From NCBI GenBank assembly GCA_018241265.1, contig JAFEEF010000013.1, positions 1 to 64,000 of the forward strand: 64,000 nucleotides of DNA. The letters run 5' to 3'. The notes beneath the pieces are model-generated. The model was not told where the DNA came from. It was given only the letters and a program-made list of their open reading frames with translations, and did not search any database. Of this stretch, positions 1 through 8,663 are shown piece after piece; position 1 is the stretch's first letter, and each line of letters opens with the position of its first letter. The translations under genes and the position numbers were made by a program. This stretch comes from Pseudomonadota bacterium. GTDB lineage: Bacteria > Pseudomonadota > Gammaproteobacteria > Burkholderiales > Burkholderiaceae_C.

Positions 1-884
1 TCGGTCATCGCGCGCATCGGCGCGCTGCCGGTGCCGGTGCAGACCATCACGATGTTCGACTTCGGATGGTTCGGCATCAGGAACGAGTGTCCGAACGGGC
101 CGATCACCTGCACCTTGTCGCCGACCTTCAGGTCGCAGACGTAGTTGGACGCGACGCCCCGGACCGGCCGGCCCTGGTGATCCTCGAGCACCCGCTTCAC
201 GGTCAGCGCGAGGTTGTTGTAGCCCGGGCGCTCGCCGTTGCGCGGGCTCGCGATCGAGTACTGCCGCGCGTGATGCGGCCGGCCCTGCGCGTCGGCGCCG
301 GGCGGCACGATGCCGATCGACTGGCCCTCGAGCACCGGGAACGGCATCGTGCCGAAGTCGAGCACGATGTGGTGCGTCTGGTTCGCGTAGCCGGCTTCGG
401 TGCAGTTGAAGTTGCCGACCACGGTCGCGGTGGTCGGCTTCTTCGGCGGGTAGAGGTTCGTGTAGGCGTGTGCGGCCGACCATGGCGGCGTGGTCGCGCC
501 GTACGACGGTGTCTCCGACTCGACCTCGAAGCCGGCTTCCGCGGCGGCCACGGCCGGCTCGGTCGCCGGTTCGGGTTCGGCGGCGATCCGGCCGCCGAGC
601 TGCTCCGGCGGCAGCTCGGCCGGCAGCTCGTCCCAGCCGAACTGCTCCAGGATCGTGTAGGCGCGCGCCAGCGGCATCGTGCGCCAGTTGTCGATCGAGC
701 CGGTCGGGCACGGCGAGATGCAGGCCATGCACTGGTTGCAGACGTCGGCCTTGACGACGTAGTTGCGGTCGTCGTGCGTGATCGCACCGACCGGGCAGGT
801 CGCCTCGCAGGTGTTGCAGCGGATGCAGATCTCGGGGTCGATCAGGTGCTGCTTGATGACCTTGATGTCGACGGCCATGTCCAT
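1..884 (-). CDS. boxA: Benzoyl-CoA 2,3-epoxidase reductase component BoxA (partial, C-terminus outside window)
   Basis: This is the electron-transfer partner of BoxB: it moves electrons from NADPH through flavin and iron-sulfur centres to the di-iron epoxidase in aerobic benzoyl-CoA degradation. The protein starts [18 protein letters not shown] and carries two 4Fe-4S ferredoxin motifs within the first 60 residues ([16 protein letters not shown] and [15 protein letters not shown]). After an Ala/Glu/Pro-rich linker comes a ferredoxin-NADP reductase-like domain with a RQYSIAS flavin motif and [14 protein letters not shown]. About 294 codons are visible and the frame runs off the left edge. A GAGGAGA Shine-Dalgarno lies upstream of the ATG at 884. 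It follows boxB by 32 bases, so it is the last visible gene of boxCBA. Confidence 0.93.
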   Translation of the reverse strand, partial: MDMAVDIKVIKQHLIDPEICIRCNTCEATCPVGAITHDDRNYVVKADVCNQCMACISPCPTGSIDNWRTMPLARAYTILEQFGWDELPAELPPEQLGGRIAAEPEPATEPAVAAAEAGFEVESETPSYGATTPPWSAAHAYTNLYPPKKPTTATVVGNFNCTEAGYANQTHHIVLDFGTMPFPVLEGQSIGIVPPGADAQGRPHHARQYSIASPRNGERPGYNNLALTVKRVLEDHQGRPVRGVASNYVCDLKVGDKVQVIGPFGHSFLMPNHPKSNIVMVCTGTGSAPMRAMT

Positions 885-916
885 GCGTATGTCTCCTCGC
901 GCGCCGAACTCCGGGC

Positions 917-2344
917 TCAGCCGAACCGCACGTAGTCGAAGTCCACCGGCTGCCGGTTGATTCCCATCACCGGCGGCGCGATCCAGTGGGCGAACTTGCC
1001 CGGCTCGACGACGCGGCCCATCAGCGACGCGACGAAGGCGCGGTCGGCATCGCTCGGCAGCCATTCGTCCTTCTTCGCCTGCCATTCGGATTCGCTCACG
1101 ACCCGGCCCTCCGGCGACATCTTGATGCCGGCCAGCGCGCCGATGTTGCGATGGAACGCCTTGTGCGGCACCGTCAGGCGGAACGGGATGCCAGCCTTCT
1201 CGATGACCTTGTTCCAGCGGCCGACGCCGGCCACCGAGTCCTTGATGAAGTCGTCGCGCAGCACCTCGTTCAGCGCGTTGAGCATCGGCACGTCCTTCTC
1301 GACGAGCCGGCCGTTCACGACTTCCAGCACCTTGTAGGTCTGGTCCTTCAGCAGGTGGTCGTCGGTGCGCTTGCCTTCTTCGAATCGGCCCTTCAGGCCG
1401 GAGCTGTAGAAGGTCGCCGCATTGCTCGACTGGTCGGCGCCGAACAGGTCGATCGTCACCGAGTAGTGGAAGTTCAGGTAGCGCTGGATCGTCGGCAGGT
1501 CGATCACGCCGGCGGCGCGCAGCTTCGCGACGTCGTCGGTCTTCAGCTCGTTCATCACCTGGCAGGTGCGCTGAACGACGCGCGACACGCCGCTCTCGCC
1601 GACGAACATGTGGTGCGCCTCTTCGGTCAGCATGAACTTCGTCGTGCGGGAGAGCGGATCGAACGCGCTCTCGGCCAGCGCCGACAGCTGGAACTTGCCG
1701 TCGCGGTCGGTGAAGTAGGTGAACATGAAGAAGGCGAGCCAGTCCGGCGTCTTCTCGTTGAACGCGCCGAGGATGCGCGGGTTGTTCTCGTCGCCGGAGC
1801 GGCGGTCGAGCAGCGCCTCGGCTTCTTCGCGGCCGTCGCGCCCGAAGTGACGATGCAGCAGATAGACCATCGCCCAAAGGTGACGGCCTTCCTCGACGTT
1901 GACCTGGAACAGGTTGCGCAGGTCATAAATCGACGGTGCGGTCAGCCCGAGGTGACGCTGCTGCTCGACCGACGCCGGCTCGGTGTCGCCTTGCGTCACG
2001 ATGATGCGCCGCAGGTTGGCGCGGTGCTCGCCCGGCACGTCCTGCCAGGCCTGCTCGCCCTTGTGGTCGCCGAAGTGGATCTCGCGGTTCGGATCGCCCG
2101 GGTTCAGGAAGATGCCCCAGCGGTAGTCGCGCATCTTCACGTGCCCGAACTGCGCCCAGCCCTGCGGATCGACGCTGACCGCGGTCCGCAGGTAGACCTC
2201 GTGGTTGGTCGAGCCCTCGGGGCCGACGTCGTCCCACCACTGGATGAAGTTCGGCTGCCACTGCTCGAGGGCGCGCTGCAGCGTGCGGTCCTCGACGAGG
2301 TTGACGTTGTTGGGGATCTTCTCGCTGTAGTTGATGGTGCTCAT
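917..2344 (-). CDS. boxB: Benzoyl-CoA 2,3-epoxidase, di-iron oxygenase BoxB
   Basis: BoxB adds one oxygen atom to benzoyl-CoA to give the 2,3-epoxide, the committed step of the aerobic box pathway in the cytoplasm. The 475-residue length matches the family. The start [16 protein letters not shown] and the stretch [19 protein letters not shown] are typical of BoxB. Carboxylate/His residues for the di-iron site can be seen in [13 protein letters not shown] and [10 protein letters not shown], which fit the ferritin-like ExxH pattern. It lies between boxC and boxA with short gaps (19 and 32 bases), consistent with one transcript from the promoter upstream of boxC. Confidence 0.95.
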   Translation of the reverse strand: MSTINYSEKIPNNVNLVEDRTLQRALEQWQPNFIQWWDDVGPEGSTNHEVYLRTAVSVDPQGWAQFGHVKMRDYRWGIFLNPGDPNREIHFGDHKGEQAWQDVPGEHRANLRRIIVTQGDTEPASVEQQRHLGLTAPSIYDLRNLFQVNVEEGRHLWAMVYLLHRHFGRDGREEAEALLDRRSGDENNPRILGAFNEKTPDWLAFFMFTYFTDRDGKFQLSALAESAFDPLSRTTKFMLTEEAHHMFVGESGVSRVVQRTCQVMNELKTDDVAKLRAAGVIDLPTIQRYLNFHYSVTIDLFGADQSSNAATFYSSGLKGRFEEGKRTDDHLLKDQTYKVLEVVNGRLVEKDVPMLNALNEVLRDDFIKDSVAGVGRWNKVIEKAGIPFRLTVPHKAFHRNIGALAGIKMSPEGRVVSESEWQAKKDEWLPSDADRAFVASLMGRVVEPGKFAHWIAPPVMGINRQPVDFDYVRFG

Positions 2345-2363
2345 GGGCGTTGCTCTCGCTTGA

Positions 2364-4034
2364 TCAGACTCGGTTCAGGTCGAAGGCGGCCTTCTCGCCC
2401 TTGCCGTAGACCTTCAGCGCACCCTTGTCGCCGACCGCGTTGGGTCGCTGGAAGATCCAGTTCTGCCATGCCGTCAGGCGGCCGAAGATGCGCGTGAGCA
2501 TGTTCTCGCGGCTCGCGAAGCGCAGGTTCGCTTCGAGGCCGGTCAGCGCGTCGGGCGACATCGCGGCACGCTCCTCGAGCGCGATGCGGATCTCGTCGTC
2601 CCAGTCGATGTCGTCGGGCGCCGCGGTGACGAGGCCGAGCTTGACGGCGGCGTCGGCGTCGATGGCCTGGCCGATCGCGCCGCGTGCCGCGTCGAGCGGA
2701 CCGGCCTCGTCGTAGAAGCGCCGCGCCAGCCGCGTCTGCCCGTTGACGAGCGGATAGCTGCCGAAGCTCGCGTCGCCGACCGTCAGCGCCGGCGCCCGCG
2801 CCGTGTCGTCGGGCAGCGCGAGCATGTAGGCGCGGTCGGCCGCGAAGGCCAGTTCCGCGAGCGTGCCGGCGAAGCACGAGCCTTCGTCGATCAGCGCGAA
2901 CAGGCTGCGCGACGACACGTCGAGGCGCGCCAGGGTGCGGCGCAGCATGCCGGTCGTCTCGCGCACGAACCAGTGGTTCCGATGCGCCAGCAGTTGCGCG
3001 TCGACGGCCAGCACCGCCGCGGCGTCGCCGCGCGTCTTCAGCAGCCAGGTGCCGATGTCGAGCTCGTTGGTGCGCAGGTGCAGGATCGCGTCGTCGAGCT
3101 GGCGTGCCATCGCAAGCGGCCACCAGGCCGCGCCGGCGGCCTCGATCGCGGCCACATCCGCCGGCTGGGCGCCTTGCGGCGCCTGCACGGTGATCGTGGC
3201 GGTGCGCTTCGCGCGGTCGATCTCGACTGCGACGTGCTCGTAGCGCAGCCCGTCGGCGGTTTCGTCGCGCTCGATGCGCGCCAGCGCGACACCTTGCGCG
3301 CCCGCCGGGCGGTCGCTCTGCTCCGCGAGCTGGGCCGCGCGCTCCTGCACGCTCGCCGCGAACTGGGCCGGCTTCGCGATCGCATCGACCAGCCGCCAGT
3401 CGACCGCGCGCTGGCCGCGCACGCCTTCGACGCTGGTGCAGAAGATGTCGGCAAGGTCGTGGCGCACATGGCGCTTGTCGGTGACGCGCGTCAGCCCGCC
3501 GGTGCCGGGCAGCACGCCGAGCAGCGGCACTTCAGGCAGCGAAACCGACGACGAGCGATCGTCGACCAGCACGATCTCGTCGCAGGCCAGCGCCAGCTCG
3601 TAGCCGCCGCCGGCGCACGCGCCGTTCACCGCCGCGATGAACTTCAGCCCCGAGTGCTGCGACGAATCCTCGATGCCGTTGCGCGTCTCGTTGGTGAACT
3701 TGCAGAAGTTGACCTTCCAGGCGTGGCTGGACAGGCCGAGCATGAAGATGTTGGCGCCGGAGCAGAAGATCCGCTCCTTCGCGCTCGTGACGATCACCGA
3801 GCGCACCTGCGGCTGCTCGAAGCGGATGCGGTTCAGCGCATCGGCCAGCTCGACGTCGACGCCGAGGTCGTAGCTGTTCAGCTTGAGCTTGTAGCCCGGG
3901 CGGATGCCGCCGTCCTCGGCGATGTCGAGCGTCAGGCGCGCGACCGCGCCTTCGGTCGAGAGCTTCCAGTGGCGGTACCGGCTCGGGTCGGTGCGGTAGT
4001 CGACGCGCGGGGCGGTTGTCGTGTCGGTGGCCAT
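2364..4034 (-). CDS. boxC: 2,3-epoxybenzoyl-CoA dihydrolase BoxC
   Basis: BoxC opens the ring of 2,3-epoxybenzoyl-CoA hydrolytically, giving an open-chain aldehyde CoA ester and formate. The 556-residue protein is a double enoyl-CoA hydratase/isomerase-like (crotonase) protein. The first crotonase half holds SGANIFMLGLSSHAWKVNFC and the oxyanion-hole region NGACAGGGYELALACDEI. I chose the ATG at 4034 (MATDTTTAPRVDYRTDPSRY), because the longer open frame to 4202 would run across the promoter and operator and begins with non-conserved sequence. It is the first gene of boxCBA. Confidence 0.95.
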   Translation of the reverse strand: MATDTTTAPRVDYRTDPSRYRHWKLSTEGAVARLTLDIAEDGGIRPGYKLKLNSYDLGVDVELADALNRIRFEQPQVRSVIVTSAKERIFCSGANIFMLGLSSHAWKVNFCKFTNETRNGIEDSSQHSGLKFIAAVNGACAGGGYELALACDEIVLVDDRSSSVSLPEVPLLGVLPGTGGLTRVTDKRHVRHDLADIFCTSVEGVRGQRAVDWRLVDAIAKPAQFAASVQERAAQLAEQSDRPAGAQGVALARIERDETADGLRYEHVAVEIDRAKRTATITVQAPQGAQPADVAAIEAAGAAWWPLAMARQLDDAILHLRTNELDIGTWLLKTRGDAAAVLAVDAQLLAHRNHWFVRETTGMLRRTLARLDVSSRSLFALIDEGSCFAGTLAELAFAADRAYMLALPDDTARAPALTVGDASFGSYPLVNGQTRLARRFYDEAGPLDAARGAIGQAIDADAAVKLGLVTAAPDDIDWDDEIRIALEERAAMSPDALTGLEANLRFASRENMLTRIFGRLTAWQNWIFQRPNAVGDKGALKVYGKGEKAAFDLNRV

Positions 4035-4082
4035 GGACGTTCCTGATGAAGTTAAGTGCGTGTCAGCGGATGGGTGACATGA

Positions 4083-4111
4083 AGAATAGTGCACTATAGT
4101 GCAGTTGTCCA
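4083..4111 (-). promoter_or_regulatory. Predicted sigma-70 promoter of boxCBA with operator in the spacer
   Basis: Read on the minus strand there is a TGGACA -35 box (4111-4106) and a TATTCT -10 box (4088-4083) with a 17-base spacer. The palindrome GCACTATAGTGC lies in that spacer, so a bound regulator would block RNA polymerase. Transcription would start about 40 bases before the boxC ATG. The elements are read directly; function is inferred. Confidence 0.7.
4090..4103. promoter_or_regulatory. Probable BoxR operator, copy 1
   Basis: TGCACTATAGTGCA is a perfect 14-base palindrome located between the -35 and -10 boxes of the boxC promoter. Thirteen of the 14 bases recur at 5107-5120 beside the divergent promoter. 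BzdR/BoxR-type regulators of benzoate genes are known to bind TGCA-containing repeats, so this is the best candidate operator for the adjacent boxR product. Confidence 0.7.
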
Positions 4112-4155
4112 GAAGAAATTTGCAGCGACCCTCCGACCAGCTCCTGAACGCCCCT

Positions 4156-5076
4156 TCACGCCGGCTGCGAGAGCAGCTCCCGCACCATCGTCCGCAGCGC
4201 ACCGAAGCTCTGTTCGAGCGTCATGCCGCTGGTATCGAACCGGCGATCCGCTTTCGAATAGAAGGCGGCGCGGCCGGCGAGGATGTGCTTCAGGTCTTCC
4301 ATCGCTTCCCGGCTGGCGGCCATCGGTCGGGTGTCGCCCTGGGCGGCGACGCGCTGCATGTGCTCCTCCGGCGCCGCCTGCAGCCAGATCGTCGTGCAGT
4401 GGGCGAGCAGCTCGTTGAAGGTCGCCGGGTCGCTGACGATGCCGCCCGGCGTCGCGATCACGACGTCGGTATGGATCTGCACCGCCTCCTCGAGCGCGCG
4501 GCGCTCGTAGCGCCGGTAGGCGGCGCTGCCGTAAAGGTCGTGGATCTCGCGGATGCTGCAGCCGGCGACCTTCTCGATCTCCCGGCTCAGCTCGATGAAC
4601 GGCACGTCGAGGTCGTCGGCCAGCATCTGGCCGAGCGTCGACTTGCCCGCACCGCGCAGCCCGACGAGCGCGATCCGGCTGCGCCTCCCGCTGTCGGCGG
4701 TGGCGCTGTTCAGCAGCTCGGTCAGCGCAATGCGCGCTCGGCGCAGCGCGTCCTCGCTGCGATGCTCGAGCAACTCGCGGATCAGCAGCCACTCGGGCGA
4801 ACTCGTCGTGACATCGCCGACCAGCTCGGCGAGCGGGCACTGCAGGGCCGTGGCGACCTGCTGCAGCACGAGGATGGACGCATTGCCGATGCCGTACTCG
4901 AGGTTCGCGAAATGGCGCTCGGACACGTCGGCCGCGTGGGCCGCCGCCTTGCGCGTCAGCCCGCGGCGCGCGCGCAGCGTGCGGACGCGCTCGCCGAGTG
5001 CGACCAGCAGGGCGTGGCGGCCGCCGGCGTGGGCTTCCGCGGGCGGTTCCAGGGTGGCGGCTACGCGATCGTTCAT
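4156..5076 (-). CDS. boxR: BoxR/BzdR-type regulator: XRE helix-turn-helix fused to a shikimate kinase-like domain
   Basis: This 306-residue protein has an XRE-type helix-turn-helix near residues 25-85 (RTLRARRGLTRKAAAHAADV) and a shikimate kinase-like domain from about residue 140, with the P-loop GLRGAGKST. The arrangement is that of BzdR/BoxR, which repress benzoate catabolic genes and bind benzoyl-CoA through the kinase-like domain. It sits directly upstream of boxCBA on the same strand, with a promoter and operator between them, and is divergent from the hydrolase/transport operon. The second operator copy at 5108 lies 31 bases ahead of its ATG, so autoregulation is likely. No good Shine-Dalgarno is visible before the ATG at 5076. 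Confidence 0.9.
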   Translation of the reverse strand: MNDRVAATLEPPAEAHAGGRHALLVALGERVRTLRARRGLTRKAAAHAADVSERHFANLEYGIGNASILVLQQVATALQCPLAELVGDVTTSSPEWLLIRELLEHRSEDALRRARIALTELLNSATADSGRRSRIALVGLRGAGKSTLGQMLADDLDVPFIELSREIEKVAGCSIREIHDLYGSAAYRRYERRALEEAVQIHTDVVIATPGGIVSDPATFNELLAHCTTIWLQAAPEEHMQRVAAQGDTRPMAASREAMEDLKHILAGRAAFYSKADRRFDTSGMTLEQSFGALRTMVRELLSQPA

Positions 5077-5106
5077 GAGGGATGGACTCAGGGTCTACGC
5101 GATAAA

Positions 5107-5120
5107 TGCACTATAGTGCT
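5107..5120. promoter_or_regulatory. Probable BoxR operator, copy 2
   Basis: TGCACTATAGTGCT contains the perfect 12-base palindrome GCACTATAGTGC (5108-5119), identical to the core of the site in the boxC promoter. It lies between the divergent boxR and hydrolase genes. The last base is also the first base of the TTGACA -35 box of the plus-strand promoter, so one bound dimer could control both directions. Confidence 0.7.
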
Positions 5121-5148
5121 TGACATGCGTGATCTTGCTGATTATCTT
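5120..5148 (+). promoter_or_regulatory. Predicted sigma-70 promoter of the hydrolase/ABC transport operon
   Basis: A consensus TTGACA -35 box (5120-5125) is followed after 17 bases by TATCTT as -10 box (5143-5148). The boxR operator directly abuts it upstream. The leader would be about 90 bases long and ends in an AAGGAG Shine-Dalgarno before the ATG at 5244. Confidence 0.75.
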
Positions 5149-5243
5149 CCTGACTTAGGCAAGATACTTCGTCGCTGCGACGGGATCAAGCGCCCGATCG
5201 AAAAGATCCAGCGGTTCGAACTGCGCGAGCGCGAAGGAGCGAA

Positions 5244-6026
5244 ATGACGACCGGGCAGGTAGGCATCGACTGGCGCGGACGTTCTGTCGACATCGAGTAC
5301 GAGTGGGTCGGACCCGCCGGGTACGCCGTGCCGACCGTCGTCTTCCTGCACGAAGGCCTGGGCTCGGTTGCGATGTGGAAGGACTTCCCGCAGCGCTTCT
5401 GCGACGCGGCCGGCCTGCGCGGCCTGGTCTACTCGCGCCCCGGCTACGGCCGCTCGACGCCGCGTGCGCCCGACGACCATTGGGCGCCCGACTTCATGCA
5501 TCGCCAGGCCGACGAGGTGCTGCCGGCGCTGCTCGCCGCGCTCGACGTCGACCAGCCGCCCTGGCTGCTCGGCCACAGCGACGGCGGCTCGATCGCCTTG
5601 CTGCGCGCCGCGCATGCACCCGAGGCCGTCGCCGGCCTCGTCGTGATGGCGCCGCACATCCTCGTCGAGGATCTGAGCGTCGACAACATCGCGAAGGCGC
5701 GCGATGCCTATCGCGACACCGATCTGCGCGACCGCCTGGCGCGCTACCACGACGACGTCGACTCGGCCTTCCGCGGCTGGAACGACATCTGGCTCGCGCC
5801 GGCGTTTCGCGACTGGTCGATCGAGCACGAGCTCGCGGCGATCCGCTGCCCGGTCCTCGCGATCCAGGGCATCGACGACGAATACGGCACGCTGGAGCAG
5901 ATCCGCGGCATCGCACGCCGCGTGCCGCAGACGCGGCTGCTCGAGCTGGCCGACTGCGGCCACTCGCCGCACCGCGATCGGCCCGATGCGGTGATCGAAG
6001 CGGCCGCGGCGTTCATCGCGCGCTGA
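5244..6026 (+). CDS. Alpha/beta hydrolase associated with the box cluster
   Basis: This 260-residue alpha/beta hydrolase has the oxyanion/early loop VVFLHEGLGS, the nucleophile elbow GHSDGGS (Ser nucleophile near residue 112) and a catalytic His in CGHSPHRDRP near the end. A hydrolase of this type is often found next to box genes and may cleave an ester or CoA ester of an aromatic substrate, or act as a lactonase. The substrate cannot be read from sequence. It begins after AAGGAG at the ATG at 5244, is driven by the predicted BoxR-controlled promoter, and is followed by four transporter genes on the same strand. Confidence 0.8.
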   Translation: MTTGQVGIDWRGRSVDIEYEWVGPAGYAVPTVVFLHEGLGSVAMWKDFPQRFCDAAGLRGLVYSRPGYGRSTPRAPDDHWAPDFMHRQADEVLPALLAALDVDQPPWLLGHSDGGSIALLRAAHAPEAVAGLVVMAPHILVEDLSVDNIAKARDAYRDTDLRDRLARYHDDVDSAFRGWNDIWLAPAFRDWSIEHELAAIRCPVLAIQGIDDEYGTLEQIRGIARRVPQTRLLELADCGHSPHRDRPDAVIEAAAAFIAR

Positions 6027-6056
6027 CCGCGCTCGCCAGCCGCCACAATCGCGCGC

Positions 6057-6929
6057 GTGGATCTCGCGACCTTCCTCGTCCAGTGCCTGAACGCCGTGCA
6101 GTACGGCCTGCTGCTGTTCCTGCTGTCGGCCGGCCTCACGCTGATCTTCGGCATCATGGGCATCATCAACCTGGCGCACGGCAGCTTCTACATGCTGGGC
6201 GCCTACATGGCGTTCGCGCTGACGCCGCTGTTCGGCGGCCACTTCGTCGCGATGCTGGTCGCGGGCGTCGTGCTGGCCGCGCTGTTCGGCTACCTGCTCG
6301 AGTGGGCGTTCTTCAGCTTCCTCTACGAGCGCGAGCACCTGCAGCAGGTGCTGATGACCTATGCGCTGATCCTGGTGTTCGAGGAACTGCGCTCGCTCGT
6401 CGTCGGCAACGACGTCCACGGCGTCGCGCTGCCGGCCTGGCTCGACGGCAGCTTCGCGCTCGGCAGCGTGATGAGCTATCCGTGGTATCGGCTCGCGGCG
6501 TCGGCCGCCTGCGTCGCGATCGCGATCGGCCTGTACTGGATCGTGCAGCGCACGCGGCTCGGCATGATGATCCGCGCCGGCGCGAGCAACCGCGACATGG
6601 CGCGCGGCCTCGGCGTGCCGATCACCCGGCTCTACCGCATCGTGTTCGCCGGCGGCGTCGCGCTCGCCGCGCTGGCCGGCATGATCGCCGCGCCGATGAC
6701 GAGCGTCTATCCCGGCATGGGCGCGAGCGTGCTGATCGTCTGCTTCGTCGTCGTCGTGATCGGCGGCATCGGCTCGATCACCGGGGCGCTCGTCGCCTCG
6801 CTGCTGGTCGGCTTCGTCGATACCTTCGGCAAGGTGTTCTTCGCCGAGCTGAGCGGCATCGGCATCTACCTGTTGATGGCGATCGTGCTGGTGTGGCGGC
6901 CGCAAGGGCTGTTCGGGCGCCATGGCTGA
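6057..6929 (+). CDS. Branched-chain amino acid-type ABC transporter permease (LivH-like)
   Basis: An inner-membrane permease of 290 residues in the LivH family with about eight hydrophobic segments. The N-terminal motif GIINLAHGSFYMLGAYMAF and the EAA-like region GASNRDMARGLGVP are typical of LivH. It starts at a GTG at 6057, 30 bases after the hydrolase, and its last 8 bases overlap livM. Given its position it probably imports benzoate or a related aromatic acid, rather than leucine; similar importers are known in box clusters. Confidence 0.88.
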   Translation: MDLATFLVQCLNAVQYGLLLFLLSAGLTLIFGIMGIINLAHGSFYMLGAYMAFALTPLFGGHFVAMLVAGVVLAALFGYLLEWAFFSFLYEREHLQQVLMTYALILVFEELRSLVVGNDVHGVALPAWLDGSFALGSVMSYPWYRLAASAACVAIAIGLYWIVQRTRLGMMIRAGASNRDMARGLGVPITRLYRIVFAGGVALAALAGMIAAPMTSVYPGMGASVLIVCFVVVVIGGIGSITGALVASLLVGFVDTFGKVFFAELSGIGIYLLMAIVLVWRPQGLFGRHG

Positions 6930-7902
6930 GCTCGCCTGCACGCCGACGGCACCCGCCCGCAAGCTGCCGGGCTGGCTGGTGCCCGGTGGCGTCGCGCTGC
7001 TGCTCGCCGCATCGGCGCCGCTGATGGGCGCCTATGTCGGCGACCTCGTCGTCAAGGTGATGATCCTCGCGATCTTCGCGCTCAGCCTCGAACTGCTCGT
7101 CGGCATGACCGGCCTCGTGAGCCTCGGCCATGCGGCGTTCTACGGCATCGGGGCGTATGCGACCGTGCTCGGCGCGGGCAACCACGGCGCGCCGGCCGTG
7201 TGGCTACTGCTGCTCGCGATGGGCGGCGCGGCAGTCTATGCGCTCGCGGTCGGGGCGCTCAGCCTGCGCACGCGGGGCGTCTACTTCATCATGGTGACGC
7301 TGGCGTTCGCGCAGATGGCGTACTTCGTCGTGCACGACACGAAGCTCGCCGGCGGCAGCGATGGCCTTTATCTCGATGCGCGGCCGACCTTGCTCGGCAT
7401 CGACCTCGGCGCGAAGCTGCCGATGTTCTATGCGACCTTGGTCGCGTTGGTCGGCGTCTACGCGCTGCTCGCGCTGATCCGGCGCGCGCGCTTCGGCGCG
7501 GCGCTGGCCGGCATCCGCGCCAACGAGCAGCGCATGCGCGCGGCCGGTTTTCCGACCTATGCCTACAAGCTCGCGGCCTTCACGCTCGCGGGCGCGCTCG
7601 CGGGCCTGGCCGGCTTTCTCGTCGCGGTGCGCGACGGCGTCGTGAACCCGGAGCTGCTGTCGTGGCACGGCTCGGGCGAGGTGCTGCTGATGATCATCCT
7701 CGGCGGCATCGGCCACCTGCGCGGCGCGGTGCTGGGCGCGCTCGCGTTCGCGTTGCTGAAGGAGCTGTATTCGAGCGCCGCGTTGCTCGGCCCGCTCGCC
7801 GACCATTGGCAGCTCACGCTCGGCGCGACCATCATCGTGTTCGTCGCCTGGCTGCCGCAGGGGCTGATCGGCATCGCGGCGAAGTGGAGGGCGGCGCGAT
7901 GA
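6922..7902 (+). CDS. Branched-chain amino acid-type ABC transporter permease (LivM-like)
   Basis: A 326-residue LivM-family permease and partner of the preceding LivH-like protein. It shows the family signature GMTGLVSLGHAAFYGIGAYA near the start, several hydrophobic helices, and the cytoplasmic loop GIRANEQRMRAAGFPTYAYK that contacts the ATPases. Its start overlaps the permease upstream by 8 bases and its stop overlaps the start of the next ATPase gene (ATGA), showing tight translational coupling. Confidence 0.88.
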   Translation: MAELACTPTAPARKLPGWLVPGGVALLLAASAPLMGAYVGDLVVKVMILAIFALSLELLVGMTGLVSLGHAAFYGIGAYATVLGAGNHGAPAVWLLLLAMGGAAVYALAVGALSLRTRGVYFIMVTLAFAQMAYFVVHDTKLAGGSDGLYLDARPTLLGIDLGAKLPMFYATLVALVGVYALLALIRRARFGAALAGIRANEQRMRAAGFPTYAYKLAAFTLAGALAGLAGFLVAVRDGVVNPELLSWHGSGEVLLMIILGGIGHLRGAVLGALAFALLKELYSSAALLGPLADHWQLTLGATIIVFVAWLPQGLIGIAAKWRAAR

Positions 7903-8663
7903 CCGCGGTGCTCGTCGCCGATCGCATCATGCGGCGCTTCGGCGGTCTCGTCGCCGTCGACGACGTGAACCTCGCGCTCGCGATCGGCGAGGTGCATGCG
8001 GTGATCGGCACGAACGGCGCCGGCAAGTCGACGCTCGTCAACCTGCTGTCGGGCGAGATCGCGCTGTCGTCCGGCAGCGTGCGGCTCGACGGTGCGGACG
8101 TCAGCACCTGGTCGCAGCCGCGCCGGGCCCGCGCCGGCATCGGCCGCAGCTACCAGCGCACGACGATCTTCCCGGCCTTCACGGTGTTCGAGAACTGCCG
8201 CCTCGCAGCGCAGGCGGCACAGCCCCGGCCATGGGCGATCTGGCAGGCGAGCGGCGACTGTGCCGCGAGCCGCGCTGCGGCCGAACGGGCACTCGACGCG
8301 GCCGGCCTCGGCGCCGACGCCGGCCGCATCGCCGGCAGCCTGAGCCATGGCGCCAAGCGCCAGCTCGAGGTCGCGATGTGCCTGGCCGGTGCACCGCGGG
8401 TGCTGTTGCTCGACGAGCCGCTCGCCGGCATGGGCGCCGAAGAGACCGACCGCATGCTCGCGCTGCTCGCGCGCCTGAAGGAAGGTCATGCGGTGCTGCT
8501 GATCGAACACGACATGGATGCGGTGTTCCGCATCGCCGATCGCATCACCGTGATGGTCGACGGCCGCGTGATCGCGAGCGGTGTGCCCGAGGCGATCCGC
8601 GCCGATCCCGCCGTCCAGGCCGCCTATCTCGGCAGCCATGCGGGCGCGGCGGTGCCGGCATGA
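7899..8663 (+). CDS. ABC transporter ATP-binding protein (LivG-like)
   Basis: A 254-residue ATPase with Walker A GTNGAGKST, signature region LSHGAKRQLEVAM and Walker B VLLLDEPLAGM. The signature has LSHG in place of the usual LSGG, and LivG proteins commonly read LSYG or LSHG. It starts at the ATG at 7899 overlapping the livM stop by four bases, and ends overlapping the next ATPase by four bases. Confidence 0.88.
   Translation: MTAVLVADRIMRRFGGLVAVDDVNLALAIGEVHAVIGTNGAGKSTLVNLLSGEIALSSGSVRLDGADVSTWSQPRRARAGIGRSYQRTTIFPAFTVFENCRLAAQAAQPRPWAIWQASGDCAASRAAAERALDAAGLGADAGRIAGSLSHGAKRQLEVAMCLAGAPRVLLLDEPLAGMGAEETDRMLALLARLKEGHAVLLIEHDMDAVFRIADRITVMVDGRVIASGVPEAIRADPAVQAAYLGSHAGAAVPA

Noticed and set aside
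986..2497. Long plus-strand open frame opposite boxB (503 codons)
   Set aside because: It mirrors boxB, has a skewed Arg/Ala/Val/Leu composition and no family motifs; it is an artefact of high GC in the antisense frame.
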